Below, piece after piece: positions 8,849 through 16,762 of a stretch of DNA of 64,000 nt. The notes under the pieces were generated by a model. It saw only the letters and a list, made by a program, of their open reading frames with translations. It did no database searches and had not been told where the DNA came from. A program made the position numbers and the translations under genes. Position 1 is the first letter of the stretch. The number at the start of each line of letters is the position of its first letter. Source of the DNA: Lentzea flava (GTDB lineage: Bacteria > Actinomycetota > Actinomycetes > Mycobacteriales > Pseudonocardiaceae); the NCBI RefSeq assembly GCF_014648475.1, contig NZ_BMRE01000018.1, positions 1-64,000 on the forward strand. Reading direction: 5' to 3'.

Positions 8849-9273
8849 TCGACCGCATGAGGGCGGTCACGGCGGCGTTGGTGGGGGCGTTGTGCGGGGC
8901 GGGCTGGCTCATGTCGATCCAGCCCCTCGGCGACGTGGTGTGCGACGGCAGCGGCCTGGGGTGCGCGCTCCTGGTGATCGTGGTCGGAATTCCGGCGCTG
9001 GCGATCGCGTGGATGCTCGTCGGGTGGGGGCTGCTCGCGGCGGTGCGGTTCTCCGGTGCCCTGCTCACCGCCTCGCTGGGGACCACGGGCGCGGTGGCGT
9101 TGATGTTCGGCGGCGGACACCTGCTGAAGGCGCTGAACGTGAAGGTCTCCGGCGAGGGCGGGGTCCTCGTGGTCGCGCTGGCGGCGGCGGGCGGGTACGC
9201 CTTGGCCGGCGTGCTGACCGCTCGTTACGGTGGTCGGCGTGACGGAACAGAGCACCGCGGGCAGGACGGGTAG
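8845..9273 (+). CDS. Small membrane protein
   Basis: 142 aa, about four helices, beginning MIDRMRAVTAALVGALCGAG, again with the RxxxALVGAxxGAG pattern of the two upstream genes. Translationally coupled to 8432-8848. Function unknown. Confidence 0.62.
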   Translation: MIDRMRAVTAALVGALCGAGWLMSIQPLGDVVCDGSGLGCALLVIVVGIPALAIAWMLVGWGLLAAVRFSGALLTASLGTTGAVALMFGGGHLLKALNVKVSGEGGVLVVALAAAGGYALAGVLTARYGGRRDGTEHRGQDG

Positions 9274-9661
9274 GACGGGACGCCGGCTGCTGTTCCGGGT
9301 CGTCCTGTCGATGGCCGTCGGAGCAGGGCTCGTGCTCGGCTGGACGTGGGCGTACGAGTCGGGCTTCCTGAAGTCGTGGCTCGACAGCACGTCGATGTCG
9401 ACGTTCCTGCTGCTCGTGCTGATCGGGCTGCCGCTCGCGCTGGTGTCGTCGCTCGTGCTCGCCGGGCCGGTCCTGTGGGTCCTCGGGGTGCGGCCGGTGT
9501 GGCCGATCATCCTGCTCGGGCCGGTCGTGCTGGGGCTCGGCCTCTACTTCAAGGTGCACGAGCCGTTCCTCGGGTGGTTCGCGAACCGGCACCACGCCGA
9601 GGCACTGCTCGCGGCCGTCGCCTACGGGCTCGTGGGCCTGGTCACCTTCAAGAGGTCGTAG
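9230..9661 (+). CDS. Small membrane protein
   Basis: 143 aa with about four helices. The start may be GTG at 9230 or, more likely, GTG at 9239, which gives an N-terminus MTEQSTAGR; either overlaps the preceding gene by 35-44 bases. Its 3' end overlaps the convergent gene at 9648. Function unknown. Confidence 0.6.
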   Translation: MVGVTEQSTAGRTGRTGRRLLFRVVLSMAVGAGLVLGWTWAYESGFLKSWLDSTSMSTFLLLVLIGLPLALVSSLVLAGPVLWVLGVRPVWPIILLGPVVLGLGLYFKVHEPFLGWFANRHHAEALLAAVAYGLVGLVTFKRS

Positions 9662-9881
9662 GAACCTGGTCGAGCAGGTTCAGGTCCCAGCCCTCGCGTT
9701 CACACCAGTCCTCCGCCTCCTCGCGGGAGAGGTACATCGCGTGCCGCGGCCGCGGGCCGGCCAGGTGGTCCCAGCCGTCGGGGGCCAGCACGTAGTTCGC
9801 TCCATCGTGTGAGGCGATGAGCCGTCCGTGTGGAAACGCCATCGTCTGCTCGGTTCGCAGAAACCGCGTCATGGTGGTCAT
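9648..9881 (-). CDS. Small conserved-looking protein
   Basis: 77 aa, rich in aromatic and charged residues (for example AMYLSREEAEDWCEREGWDL). No recognised domain. Convergent with the membrane-protein cluster and divergent from the ABC exporter pair. It reads like a small cytosolic protein; function unknown. Confidence 0.5.
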   Translation of the reverse strand: MTTMTRFLRTEQTMAFPHGRLIASHDGANYVLAPDGWDHLAGPRPRHAMYLSREEAEDWCEREGWDLNLLDQVPTTS

Positions 9882-9893
9882 CGTGCCCTTGAC

Positions 9894-9909
9894 CTCGACC
9901 TAAGTCGAG
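9894..9909. promoter_or_regulatory. Palindrome CTCGAC-CTAA-GTCGAG
   Basis: A perfect 6-base inverted repeat with a 4-base spacer in the divergent region upstream of the exporter pair (9882-9996). It could be an operator for a regulator of the exporter or a short hairpin; there is no further evidence. Confidence 0.3.
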
Positions 9910-9996
9910 ACAGCAGGCTCCGGTGGGGAGAAAAACCGGATGCTGACTGTCGGTCGTCCTTCGTACTTTGGAGACGACCTGGAGGGGGCTCATCGC

Positions 9997-11772
9997 GTGA
10001 GCGATCAACGTAACTCGACGATTCGCACCTTGCGAAGGCTGTGGCCGTACGTGCGGCCGCACCGCGCACGGATGGCTGTCGTGGTCTCGGCGACGATGCT
10101 CGCGATGCTGTGCGGTCTCGGCATCCCGCTGCTCACGCAGCGCATCGTCGATGGTCCGATTCAGAACAAGCAGACCGAGCTGCTGCCGTGGCTGATCCTC
10201 GGCGTGCTGGTGCTCGGCATCAGCGAGGCGACGCTCTTCTACATCCGCCGCAAGATCGTCGCCCGGCCCGCTGCCGAGGTCGAGGCACGCATGCGGTTCG
10301 ACCTCTACCAGCACCTTCAGCGGCTGCCGGTGGCGTTCCACGACCGGTGGCAGTCGGGGCAGTTGCTGTCCCGCGCGACGAACGACCTCACGACGGTGCG
10401 GCGGTTCGTCGCGTTCGCGATCGTGTTCCTGATCGTGAACAGCCTGGTCGTGCTGATCGGGCTGGGCATCATCGCGGCGCTCTCGCCGTGGCTGCTGATC
10501 GTGTCGCTGTGCGGTGCGCTGCCGTTGATGGTGATCTCGTACTTCTTCGAGAAGAAGTTCAAGGTCGTCGCGCGGCGGGCGCAGGACCAGGCGGGCGACC
10601 TGACCACGACCGTCGAGGAGTCGGTGCTCGGCATCCGGGTGCTCAAGGCGTTCGGGCGCGGGCCGGAGCTGTCCAAGCGGTTCCTGGCGCAGGCGCGGGA
10701 GCTGCGGGCGACGGAGCTGAACAAGATCTCGATCCTCGCGGCGCTGTGGTCGGTGCTGATCGTGCTGCCCGAGCTGTCGATCGCGGGCATGCTCGGCGTC
10801 GGTGCGATCGGCATCATCAACGGCTCGATGACGGTCGGCACGCTGATCGCGGCCGTCGCGGTGAGCGCGTACCTGCGCTGGCCGATCGACTCCATCGGCT
10901 GGTTGCTGGCGGAGACGAACCAGGCCGCTTCCGCGCTGGAACGCTACTGGGAGGTCATCGACTCCCCCGTGACGATCACCAGCCCCGCTGAGCCCGCGCC
11001 GCTGCCCACGCCGCTGCGCGGGCACGTTCGTTTCGAGGGCGTGCGGTTCGCGTTCGAGGACGGCAAGGAGGTGCTCTCGGGCATCGACCTCGACCTGCGT
11101 CCCGGCGAGACGGTGGCGCTGGTCGGCGCGACGGGCTCCGGCAAGACGACGCTGACCGCGCTGGTGCCGCGGCTGGCCGACGTCACGGGTGGCCGCGTCA
11201 CGATCGACGGCGTCGACGTGCGCGACCTCGCGCTGGAGGACCTGCGGCGGGTGGTCGGCACGGCGTTCGAGGAACCGGTGCTGTTCTCGGCGTCGGTCAC
11301 CGAGAACGTCGGGCTGGGCGTCCCGGACGTCTCCGAGGCCGCGGTGCGCGAGGCGTTGCGGGTCGCGAAGGCCGAGGAGTTCGTGGACGCGCTGCCGTGG
11401 GGGCTCGCGACCCGCATCGGTGAGCAGGGCCTGTCGCTGTCCGGTGGTCAGCGGCAACGGCTGGCGCTCGCCCGCGCGGTGGTCGGCAAGCCCGCGGTGC
11501 TGGTGCTGGACGACCCGCTGTCCGCGCTGGACGTCCACACCGAGGCCGAGGTGGAAGCCGCGCTGCGCAGGGTGTTGCGCGGCGTGACAGCGCTCGTGGT
11601 GGCGCACCGGCCGTCCACGGTGCAGCTCGCCGACCGCGTGGCGATGCTGGCCGGCGGCAAGATCACCGCGATCGGCTCGCACCGGACGTTGCTGGAGACC
11701 AACGAGGAATACCGGCGTCTGCTGTCCAACATGGACAGTGAGGAGATCGTGGAAGAGGAGGTGGCGTCGTGA
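9997..11772 (+). CDS. ABC exporter half-transporter (membrane + ATPase)
   Basis: 591 aa from GTG at 9997 (GGAGGGG nine bases upstream). Six-helix ABC exporter membrane domain (about 20-310), then an ATPase domain with Walker A GATGSGKTT, signature LSGGQRQRLALARA and Walker B VLVLDDPLSALD. Walker B ends in Asp-Asp instead of Asp-Glu, the mark of a degenerate site in heterodimeric exporters, so this is probably the non-canonical half of a heterodimer. It overlaps the next gene by four bases (GTGA). Substrate unknown, likely a drug, lipid or peptide. Confidence 0.92.
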   Translation: MSDQRNSTIRTLRRLWPYVRPHRARMAVVVSATMLAMLCGLGIPLLTQRIVDGPIQNKQTELLPWLILGVLVLGISEATLFYIRRKIVARPAAEVEARMRFDLYQHLQRLPVAFHDRWQSGQLLSRATNDLTTVRRFVAFAIVFLIVNSLVVLIGLGIIAALSPWLLIVSLCGALPLMVISYFFEKKFKVVARRAQDQAGDLTTTVEESVLGIRVLKAFGRGPELSKRFLAQARELRATELNKISILAALWSVLIVLPELSIAGMLGVGAIGIINGSMTVGTLIAAVAVSAYLRWPIDSIGWLLAETNQAASALERYWEVIDSPVTITSPAEPAPLPTPLRGHVRFEGVRFAFEDGKEVLSGIDLDLRPGETVALVGATGSGKTTLTALVPRLADVTGGRVTIDGVDVRDLALEDLRRVVGTAFEEPVLFSASVTENVGLGVPDVSEAAVREALRVAKAEEFVDALPWGLATRIGEQGLSLSGGQRQRLALARAVVGKPAVLVLDDPLSALDVHTEAEVEAALRRVLRGVTALVVAHRPSTVQLADRVAMLAGGKITAIGSHRTLLETNEEYRRLLSNMDSEEIVEEEVAS

Positions 11773-12791
11773 GTGATCAGGTTGTGGTGCAACAGGAAGA
11801 GGAGTGGCGCGGCGTCGCCGCCGAGGAGATCCAGGAGATCTCGTACTCGACTGGCCTGCGGCTGCAGGCCCGCTCGCGCAGGCTGCTGGGGTCGTTGCTG
11901 CGCCCGCACGTCGGCCGCACGTCGCTCGCGATCGCCGCGGTGATCGGTGGCAACCTCGCGAACCTCGCGGGGCCGCTGCTGATCGCCGCCGCGATCGACC
12001 GCGGCATCCCGGCCGCGCTGGACGGGGGCGCGTCGATCCTGGTGTGGTGCGTCGTCGGCTACGCGGTCTGCGCGGGACTGACGACGTTCCTGCGCTGGGC
12101 GTTCCTGCGGATCTCCGGCCGCGTGGGCCAGGACCTGCTCCTTGACCTGCGCGGGCGGATCTTCCGGCACTCGCAGCGGCTGTCGGTCGGCTTCCACGAG
12201 TCCTACACGTCCGGCAAGGTCATCTCCCGGCTGACCAGCGACGTCGACGCGTTGCAGGACCTGCTGGAAGAGGGCCTCGACAGCCTGTTCAACGCCGCGC
12301 TGTCGGTGGCGGGCATCGCGATCATCCTGGTCTACCTGGACGCGCCGCTGGCCCTCGTCGTGGTGGCGGGCTTCCTGCCCGCGTACCTCATCTGGCGCTG
12401 GTTCCGCCGCCGCTCGATGGAGGCCTACCGCGGCACGCGCGGCGCGATCGCCAAGATCATCGTCCAGTTCGTGGAGTCCATGAACGGCATCCGCGCGGTG
12501 CAGGCGTTCCGCCGCCAGCCCCGCAACGAGCAGATCATGAAGGGCTTCAACGCCCAGTTCCGCGACGCGAACACCGACGCGCTGGGCGTGATGGCCACGT
12601 TCACCGCGACGATCCGCACGATCGGCAACGTCTCGCTGGCCATCGTGCTGGCGTGGGGCGCGTACCGGGTCGCGGGCGGGTCGCTCGAGCTCGGCGTGCT
12701 GACGGCGTTCACGGTGTACCTGCGCCGCTTCTACGACCCGTTCGACGAGCTGTACTTGGAAGATTCACCAAAGTCGTCGAAGGTGCCTTGA
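11769..12791 (+). pseudogene. ABC exporter partner, 5' part, split by the prophage
   Basis: Host-derived coding sequence runs from 11769 to 12752 (328 codons) and gives the six-helix membrane domain of an exporter; the remaining 12 codons to the TGA at 12791 come from phage DNA. The ATPase half lies at 62637-63491 in the same frame. Joining at the shared core CGACGAGCTG restores a 612-aa protein with FYDPFDELAMFANAYSSA across the junction. In the lysogen only a membrane domain without ATPase can be made, so the heterodimer with 9997-11772 should be inactive unless the prophage excises. Confidence 0.92.
12743..12752. other. attL core
   Basis: CGACGAGCTG, in frame as codons for the Asp-Glu-Leu segment of the ABC exporter. 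The phage-side arm (12753-12765) is an imperfect inverted copy of the arm before the attR core: 9 of 13 positions match, as expected for a serine-integrase attP. Confidence 0.85.
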
Positions 12792-12847
12792 GCTGCGAAT
12801 ATGCAACGGGGGCCGCTTGCTAGCGTGCCCCACGTCACACGCTGACA

Positions 12848-13051
12848 TCAGGTTGCAACAGACCCTTCTGCCCCCGGAATCGAGTGCAGGAACGTCGCCC
12901 AGGCGGCCGAAGTGAAGCCCAGTACGGCACCCTTGGGGTTCTTCGAGTCCCGCACCAGGGCATCGCCAGGCAGGGCGACCTCAACACACTCGTCGTTGTG
13001 CTTCGAGCTGTAACTACTCTTGCGCCACTCAAGATTGTCTGGCTGCACCAC
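12848..13051 (-). CDS. DUF397-domain protein
   Basis: 67 aa from GTG at 13051, with GAGG six bases upstream. Contains the DUF397 pattern: LEWRKSSYSS, CVEVA, VRDSKNPKG and a Trp-x-x-Phe near the end. DUF397 proteins are typically encoded right after an HTH-DUF5753 regulator in actinomycetes, as here, and some such pairs influence development or behave like antitoxin-type partners. It overlaps the end of the broken regulator gene by 23 bases. Confidence 0.85.
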   Translation of the reverse strand: MVQPDNLEWRKSSYSSKHNDECVEVALPGDALVRDSKNPKGAVLGFTSAAWATFLHSIPGAEGSVAT

Positions 13052-13889
13052 GAAGTACCTCAATCCGCCTCTCGACAAACTTGACCGAATCATCATGTGA
13101 CAGCGCGATGTTGGCGGCTGCCTCGAACTGAGCAGCGAGCGCTTCCACCTCGTCCGCATCCTCCAGCGTCACGCCACCACCGTGTGACGCGACGTATGCC
13201 GACTTGGACTCGTCATCACCATCGTCCTCATATCCAAGCAGGACGACGCTGCCAGTCAGCAGGCTGTAGGCACCGGCACTGTGCTCGACAATCTGCAATG
13301 TCACGTTGGGCAATGCGGCGATCTCAACCAGATACAAGAGCTGTTCGATCATGGTGTCGACGCCACCGACGACCTTCTCAACCACCGCCTAGTCAAGCAG
13401 CAAGTGAAGCGCGAGTGACCGCGGCGGCCTGACCTGATTACGCCGCTCACGACGCTCGGCGAGATGTTCATCCGTGACCGCTTCACCGTCTGGCGCGAGG
13501 GCCGCGACGTACGAATCAACCTGCGCGATGCCAGGCACGTACGAGTGCTGGAAGTTCTTCTCCCACACGGCATCAGCCTCGTCAGCCTTGAACGCGCGAT
13601 AAGACTCTCGCTGCGCATCGCTCCCCTGGCCCTTGTCGGCGTTCGCGTGATCCCAGAGCTGTCGCGCCCTTATGCGCTGCTCTTCATCAGCTCCGAGGAC
13701 ATCAAGCACAGCCTTGAACAGGTGCAACCCTGGCAAAGAGACACCCGTCTCCATGCGACTGATGGTTGGACGCTTGACCTCGGTCAAGTCCGCCAAAGTC
13801 TCCGGCTTCAGGTCAGGCCGGCGTGTGGTGCGGAGATAGCGCATGTACTTGCCGAACTTGCGCTTGCGTCGAGTTGAGCCTGTTGGCAT
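13029..13889 (-). pseudogene. HTH/DUF5753 regulator interrupted by an amber codon
   Basis: 286 codons with an XRE-type HTH at the N-terminus (start MPTGSTRRKRKFGKYMR at 13889) and a DUF5753 domain. An in-frame TAG at 13391-13389 splits it after LALHLLLD. The downstream part continues in the same frame as AVVEKVVGG. Family members have LDEA at this place, so TAG replaces a Glu codon by a single G-to-T change. The two parts may be non-functional, or a truncated DNA-binding protein may be made. Divergent from 14129; an inverted repeat lies at 13958-13976. Confidence 0.85.
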
Positions 13890-13957
13890 GCGATCACGGT
13901 AACGCCAGCTACGCACAGTAGACCCGCAGGTTCACCCGTATGGACAGTACGAGATGT

Positions 13958-13976
13958 ACAGTACGCGAGTTACTGT
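13958..13976. promoter_or_regulatory. Inverted repeat ACAGTA-N7-TACTGT, candidate operator
   Basis: A perfect 6-base inverted repeat in the gap upstream of the HTH gene; ACAGTACG is also repeated at 13944-13951 and 13958-13965. The position fits a binding site for the adjacent (now broken) regulator. Confidence 0.45.
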
Positions 13977-14128
13977 GTGAGGCGTACGACATGGTAGGCC
14001 TGCCTGCATGGCGAGCGAATCTCACCTCGAACTGCGGAGAGCGTTCTCGTCGGCCATGTCACCCAACGTGGAGCAGGGCCAACGAGGGCTCCGAAATTGC
14101 TCCCCATCGGAAGCGTGCGGAGGTTGCA

Positions 14129-14362
14129 ATGGCCTTGTGGCTCCTGCTTGCAGCGGTGCTCGGATTGCTCACCGCCGCAGCGATCTACCTCTCGTGGATC
14201 GGGCACGCCTCCGCAGGCTGTGACGACTGCTATCGGCGCTCGCTGTTGAACCCCGCTTGGACGCTGATCCGGACGTTGGTCGGCCGTGCGTTGTGGGACA
14301 TATCCGCGCGAGTTGTTGATCGCGCTTTCGTCAGCGAGCACGCCAAGGCGGCGACGTCATGA
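14129..14362 (+). CDS. Small membrane protein
   Basis: 77 aa. The ATG at 14129 has GCGGAGG upstream. One N-terminal hydrophobic helix (MALWLLLAAVLGLLTAAAIYL) is followed by a Cys-containing loop (CDDCYRR) and an amphipathic tail. Start/stop overlap (ATGA) with the next gene indicates an operon. Function unknown. Confidence 0.6.
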   Translation: MALWLLLAAVLGLLTAAAIYLSWIGHASAGCDDCYRRSLLNPAWTLIRTLVGRALWDISARVVDRAFVSEHAKAATS

Positions 14363-14742
14363 CCGTCGACTCCGCCTTCATCGAGCCCGACTTCGAGCGG
14401 CCGTCAACTGAACGGCGAGTTATCGGCTATGTCCACGCTCTCAACCCGATCCAGCGCGCGTATGAGCTGAGGTCGATCGCTCGGTTCTGCGACGACAACC
14501 GTTACGAGCTGGTGCGAACGGTCGAGGATCACTGCCCGGATCACTCCGCGGTGGACTGTCCGACGTTCGCGGAACTCGTCGAGTGGCTGACCAACGACCG
14601 GATCGACCTGGTCATGCCCAATCTCGACCACCTTTCCACCGACAAGGTCGTGGTCAGCATGCGACTCGACCGGATCACCGCAACGACGAGACAGGTCTTC
14701 GTGGTCCCGGATGACAACAGCTTTCGGGAATCTGGGGCGTGA
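14359..14742 (+). CDS. Serine-recombinase N-terminal-like protein lacking the catalytic serine
   Basis: 127 aa. The pattern RVIGYVHAL, then DLVMPNLDHLS and RLDRI, follows the resolvase catalytic fold, but the usual Tyr-x-Arg-x-Ser is replaced by Tyr-Val-His-Ala-Leu, so the nucleophile appears absent. It is probably a regulatory or DNA-binding relic rather than a recombinase. Coupled to 14129-14362 by ATGA and to the next gene by GTGA overlap. Confidence 0.5.
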   Translation: MTVDSAFIEPDFERPSTERRVIGYVHALNPIQRAYELRSIARFCDDNRYELVRTVEDHCPDHSAVDCPTFAELVEWLTNDRIDLVMPNLDHLSTDKVVVSMRLDRITATTRQVFVVPDDNSFRESGA

Positions 14743-14984
14743 TCAGGATGCCGGCTGGGCGCAGGTTGATTCGGCGGTCTCGAAGTGTGCAGGTGAGTGC
14801 CTGCAAGCTTCCGTTTGTGTCTTCACCTCCGGGAGGCGCGGTTCCGGAGTTCCTGGCGGGCGGCGGTGTTTCGAGTAGCACTGCGGCGTGCGCTCCACCG
14901 TCCGCCCGCCCCACAGCGGTGGCGGGGTCGGCTAGTCCCCGACGGTCGACCCCGCCGCCTTCCACTCCAGGGGGTGTGAGGTGA
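14739..14984 (+). CDS. Small Pro/Ser-rich protein, uncertain
   Basis: 81 aa, low-complexity C-terminal half (Pro, Ser, Ala, Arg). The support is positional: GTGA overlaps at both ends with neighbouring genes. No domain. It could be a spurious frame. Confidence 0.35.
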   Translation: MIRMPAGRRLIRRSRSVQVSACKLPFVSSPPGGAVPEFLAGGGVSSSTAACAPPSARPTAVAGSASPRRSTPPPSTPGGVR

Positions 14985-15277
14985 CGTCGTGGGGTTGGCT
15001 GTGCCTGGTGCTGGTCGGGACGACGACCGCTGGTCGGATCTTGGACATCCTGGAAGATCTGCCGGGAGCAGTGTTGCCAGCTCCCTTGAAGCGGACACCG
15101 CGCCCGTACAGCGAATCTCCGTTGGGTCGCAAGTTTCGGCTGGCAGCAGCAGGTGCCGGGCTTGTGACGTCGGCGCCCACCAGTGGCTTGGATTACGGAG
15201 AGTCGAGACGGCTCATTGCGATCTCGAATGGTGGCAGTGCAAATGCGCCTGCCGCTGCGATCGACGAGAGACCGTAG
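14981..15277 (+). CDS. Small protein with N-terminal hydrophobic segment
   Basis: 98 aa from a GTG overlapping the preceding stop (GTGA). The N-terminal hydrophobic stretch (SWGWLCLVLVGTTTAG) could be a membrane anchor. No domain recognised. Confidence 0.4.
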   Translation: MTSWGWLCLVLVGTTTAGRILDILEDLPGAVLPAPLKRTPRPYSESPLGRKFRLAAAGAGLVTSAPTSGLDYGESRRLIAISNGGSANAPAAAIDERP

Positions 15278-15337
15278 TTCTCAGCCCAAAGCCAGCACTG
15301 AGGCGATGCAATACGCCGTAATGAGTCGGGGAGCACG

Positions 15338-15526
15338 ATGAAGGTCCGGATGTTGTTGCCGGTCAATGATTTCAGGGTCGGTGACGTCGTCGACGTTCCG
15401 GAAGCTGTTGCGTTCTTGTGGTCGTCCACGCGAATGTCGCGATTGGTCGGCGGCGAGGCCAAGGAAACGGCGTTTCTCTCAGGCCTGGCCAAGCAAGAGT
15501 TGCTTAAGAACCTGAAGTGGGCTTGA
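15338..15526 (+). CDS. Small phage protein
   Basis: 62 aa; the ATG has GGGGAG nearby. Begins MKVRMLLPVNDFRVGDVVDV, a pattern common in short actinophage proteins that end with a Lys-Leu-Lys tail. Function unknown. Confidence 0.55.
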   Translation: MKVRMLLPVNDFRVGDVVDVPEAVAFLWSSTRMSRLVGGEAKETAFLSGLAKQELLKNLKWA

Positions 15527-15543
15527 GGGCCAGGTGGTGAGCG

Positions 15544-15819
15544 ATGGGAAAAAAGCAAGTTTATGCAATCTCCTGGCTATACGTGGAGGAGCTGAACATC
15601 AGCATTCGATGGCACCAGGCGAACCACTTTCAGGAGATCTTCCAGGGCGACCACAAAGGCGTGAACAGGGAAGCGCTTCGTGAAATCGACCGAGTTCCCA
15701 CGCCATCGACGTGGGTTGACAACGTCGACGTTTACCGCGAGGCGAACCGCTACCTGAAGGCCGAACACCCGAGGTGGTACAGGCAGCACGGCCCTTTGGG
15801 CAAAACCCTGGCCGCCTAG
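15544..15819 (+). CDS. Small phage protein
   Basis: 91 aa, ATG start 17 bases after the preceding stop. Aromatic-rich (ISWLYVEEL, RYLKAEHPRWYRQH). No domain recognised. Probably cytosolic. Confidence 0.5.
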   Translation: MGKKQVYAISWLYVEELNISIRWHQANHFQEIFQGDHKGVNREALREIDRVPTPSTWVDNVDVYREANRYLKAEHPRWYRQHGPLGKTLAA

Positions 15820-15869
15820 CCGGCACGCCGCCCAATCGTTCCAGACTGGCCGCCGAGCCGAGGGAAGCC

Positions 15870-16292
15870 GTGTCTTTCTCTATCAGCCCTAACCTGCCCC
15901 TGCACTGGTACATCGCGTTGCGTTACGCGGCAACCGCGGTTCCGCGGGCTCGCTTGTTTTTCCTCACGAGAACCATCGGCCGGACGAGCAAGATGGATCT
16001 ACTGGTTCTGAAGGAGGCTATTCACGCACACCGCGTGTACATGGACCTCATGCGCCACGATCCACGCGAAGCATCGAGGCTGTACTACACGATCACAAGC
16101 ACCTTCGATGTCCCGGTGGTCCAGCTCGCTCGCTGTTCGAGCCTTATTCGACATGGGTTGTTGACCGGGTCGCTGACCAGCAGCGACTACGACGTTGCAC
16201 GCTCGTTGTGCAATGACATCCCTGGCGCCGCAGCACTGGCACCGTTCTTCGCAAAGATAGAACGAAAAAACAGGTGGTGGAATCAGGGATGA
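15870..16292 (+). CDS. Helical protein of unknown function
   Basis: About 140 aa from GTG at 15870, preceded by GAGGGAAG. Predicted mostly helical (MDLLVLKEAIHAHRVYMDLM and following). Its stop overlaps the next ATG (ATGA), so it is paired with the RHH-like gene, an arrangement reminiscent of two-gene regulatory or toxin-antitoxin units. That reading is only a suggestion. Confidence 0.5.
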   Translation: MSFSISPNLPLHWYIALRYAATAVPRARLFFLTRTIGRTSKMDLLVLKEAIHAHRVYMDLMRHDPREASRLYYTITSTFDVPVVQLARCSSLIRHGLLTGSLTSSDYDVARSLCNDIPGAAALAPFFAKIERKNRWWNQG

Positions 16293-16546
16293 CGGAGGGC
16301 GTCCGCCTAACAGTGAACGTCAGCGAGGGGAACTGGTCCGGGATTGAAGACCTGATGGCGCGCGAGGGCCTGACGGAAACCCAAGCGGTCCACCACGTGC
16401 TCTGGTACGGACTTTTCCTGTATCGAACGCTAAGGATTGAACGGAAGAAGGTCGTCATCCACTACGGCAACACCCGGAGCCGACTCCGACTCGAATGCGA
16501 GGACCCTGATTCCCCCGACTCCGAGGTCGGTTCAGCAAACAAATAG
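16289..16546 (+). CDS. Ribbon-helix-helix-like small protein
   Basis: 85 aa. The N-terminal strand (VRLTVNVSEGNW) and two helices (SGIEDLMAREGLTETQAVHH) match the layout of an RHH DNA-binding protein. The start ATG overlaps the upstream stop. Could be a transcriptional regulator or antitoxin of the pair. Confidence 0.5.
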   Translation: MTEGVRLTVNVSEGNWSGIEDLMAREGLTETQAVHHVLWYGLFLYRTLRIERKKVVIHYGNTRSRLRLECEDPDSPDSEVGSANK

Positions 16547-16591
16547 AATCAAGCTTCGCGCTGGCTTCGCAAGTTGGCGCGATAGCGGGAG

Positions 16592-16621
16592 CGCCCCGGC
16601 CCCTTCCCCCTCGCCGGGGCG
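16592..16621 (+). terminator. Strong hairpin, terminator-like
   Basis: CGCCCCGGC pairs perfectly with GCCGGGGCG (9 bp, 12-base loop) after the 16289-16546 gene and just before the tRNA. No T-run follows. Confidence 0.6.
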
Positions 16622-16639
16622 TTACCTGCTAAACAGCAA

Positions 16640-16713
16640 GCCCCTGTAGCCCAATGGCAGAGGCAGGCTCCTTAAAAGAGTCACAGTGGCGGTTCGAATC
16701 CAGCTCGGGGGCA
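16640..16713 (+). tRNA. tRNA-like gene, anticodon UAA
   Basis: 74 bases. The 7-bp acceptor pairs GCCCCTG with CGGGGGC. The D arm GCC...GGC has AATGGCAGA between. The anticodon stem GGCTC/GAGTC has loop CTTAAAA, which places UAA at positions 34-36. TTCGAAT forms the T loop. No CCA is encoded. Anticodon UAA reads the codon UUA, rare in high-GC actinomycetes (Leu, as bldA). However, the long variable arm expected for tRNA-Leu is missing and the T stem pairs poorly, so identity is uncertain and it may be degenerate or a non-Leu decoder. Confidence 0.6.
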
Positions 16714-16762
16714 CAAACAGGACTTGCCAGGAAGCTAGATAGATTGGAGCCGTGTCTCAATT

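Noticed and set aside
11448..12197. Long leftward open frames opposite the ABC exporter genes
   Set aside because: Arg/Gln/Ala-rich shadow frames of a high-GC coding region; the rightward frames carry all ABC motifs.
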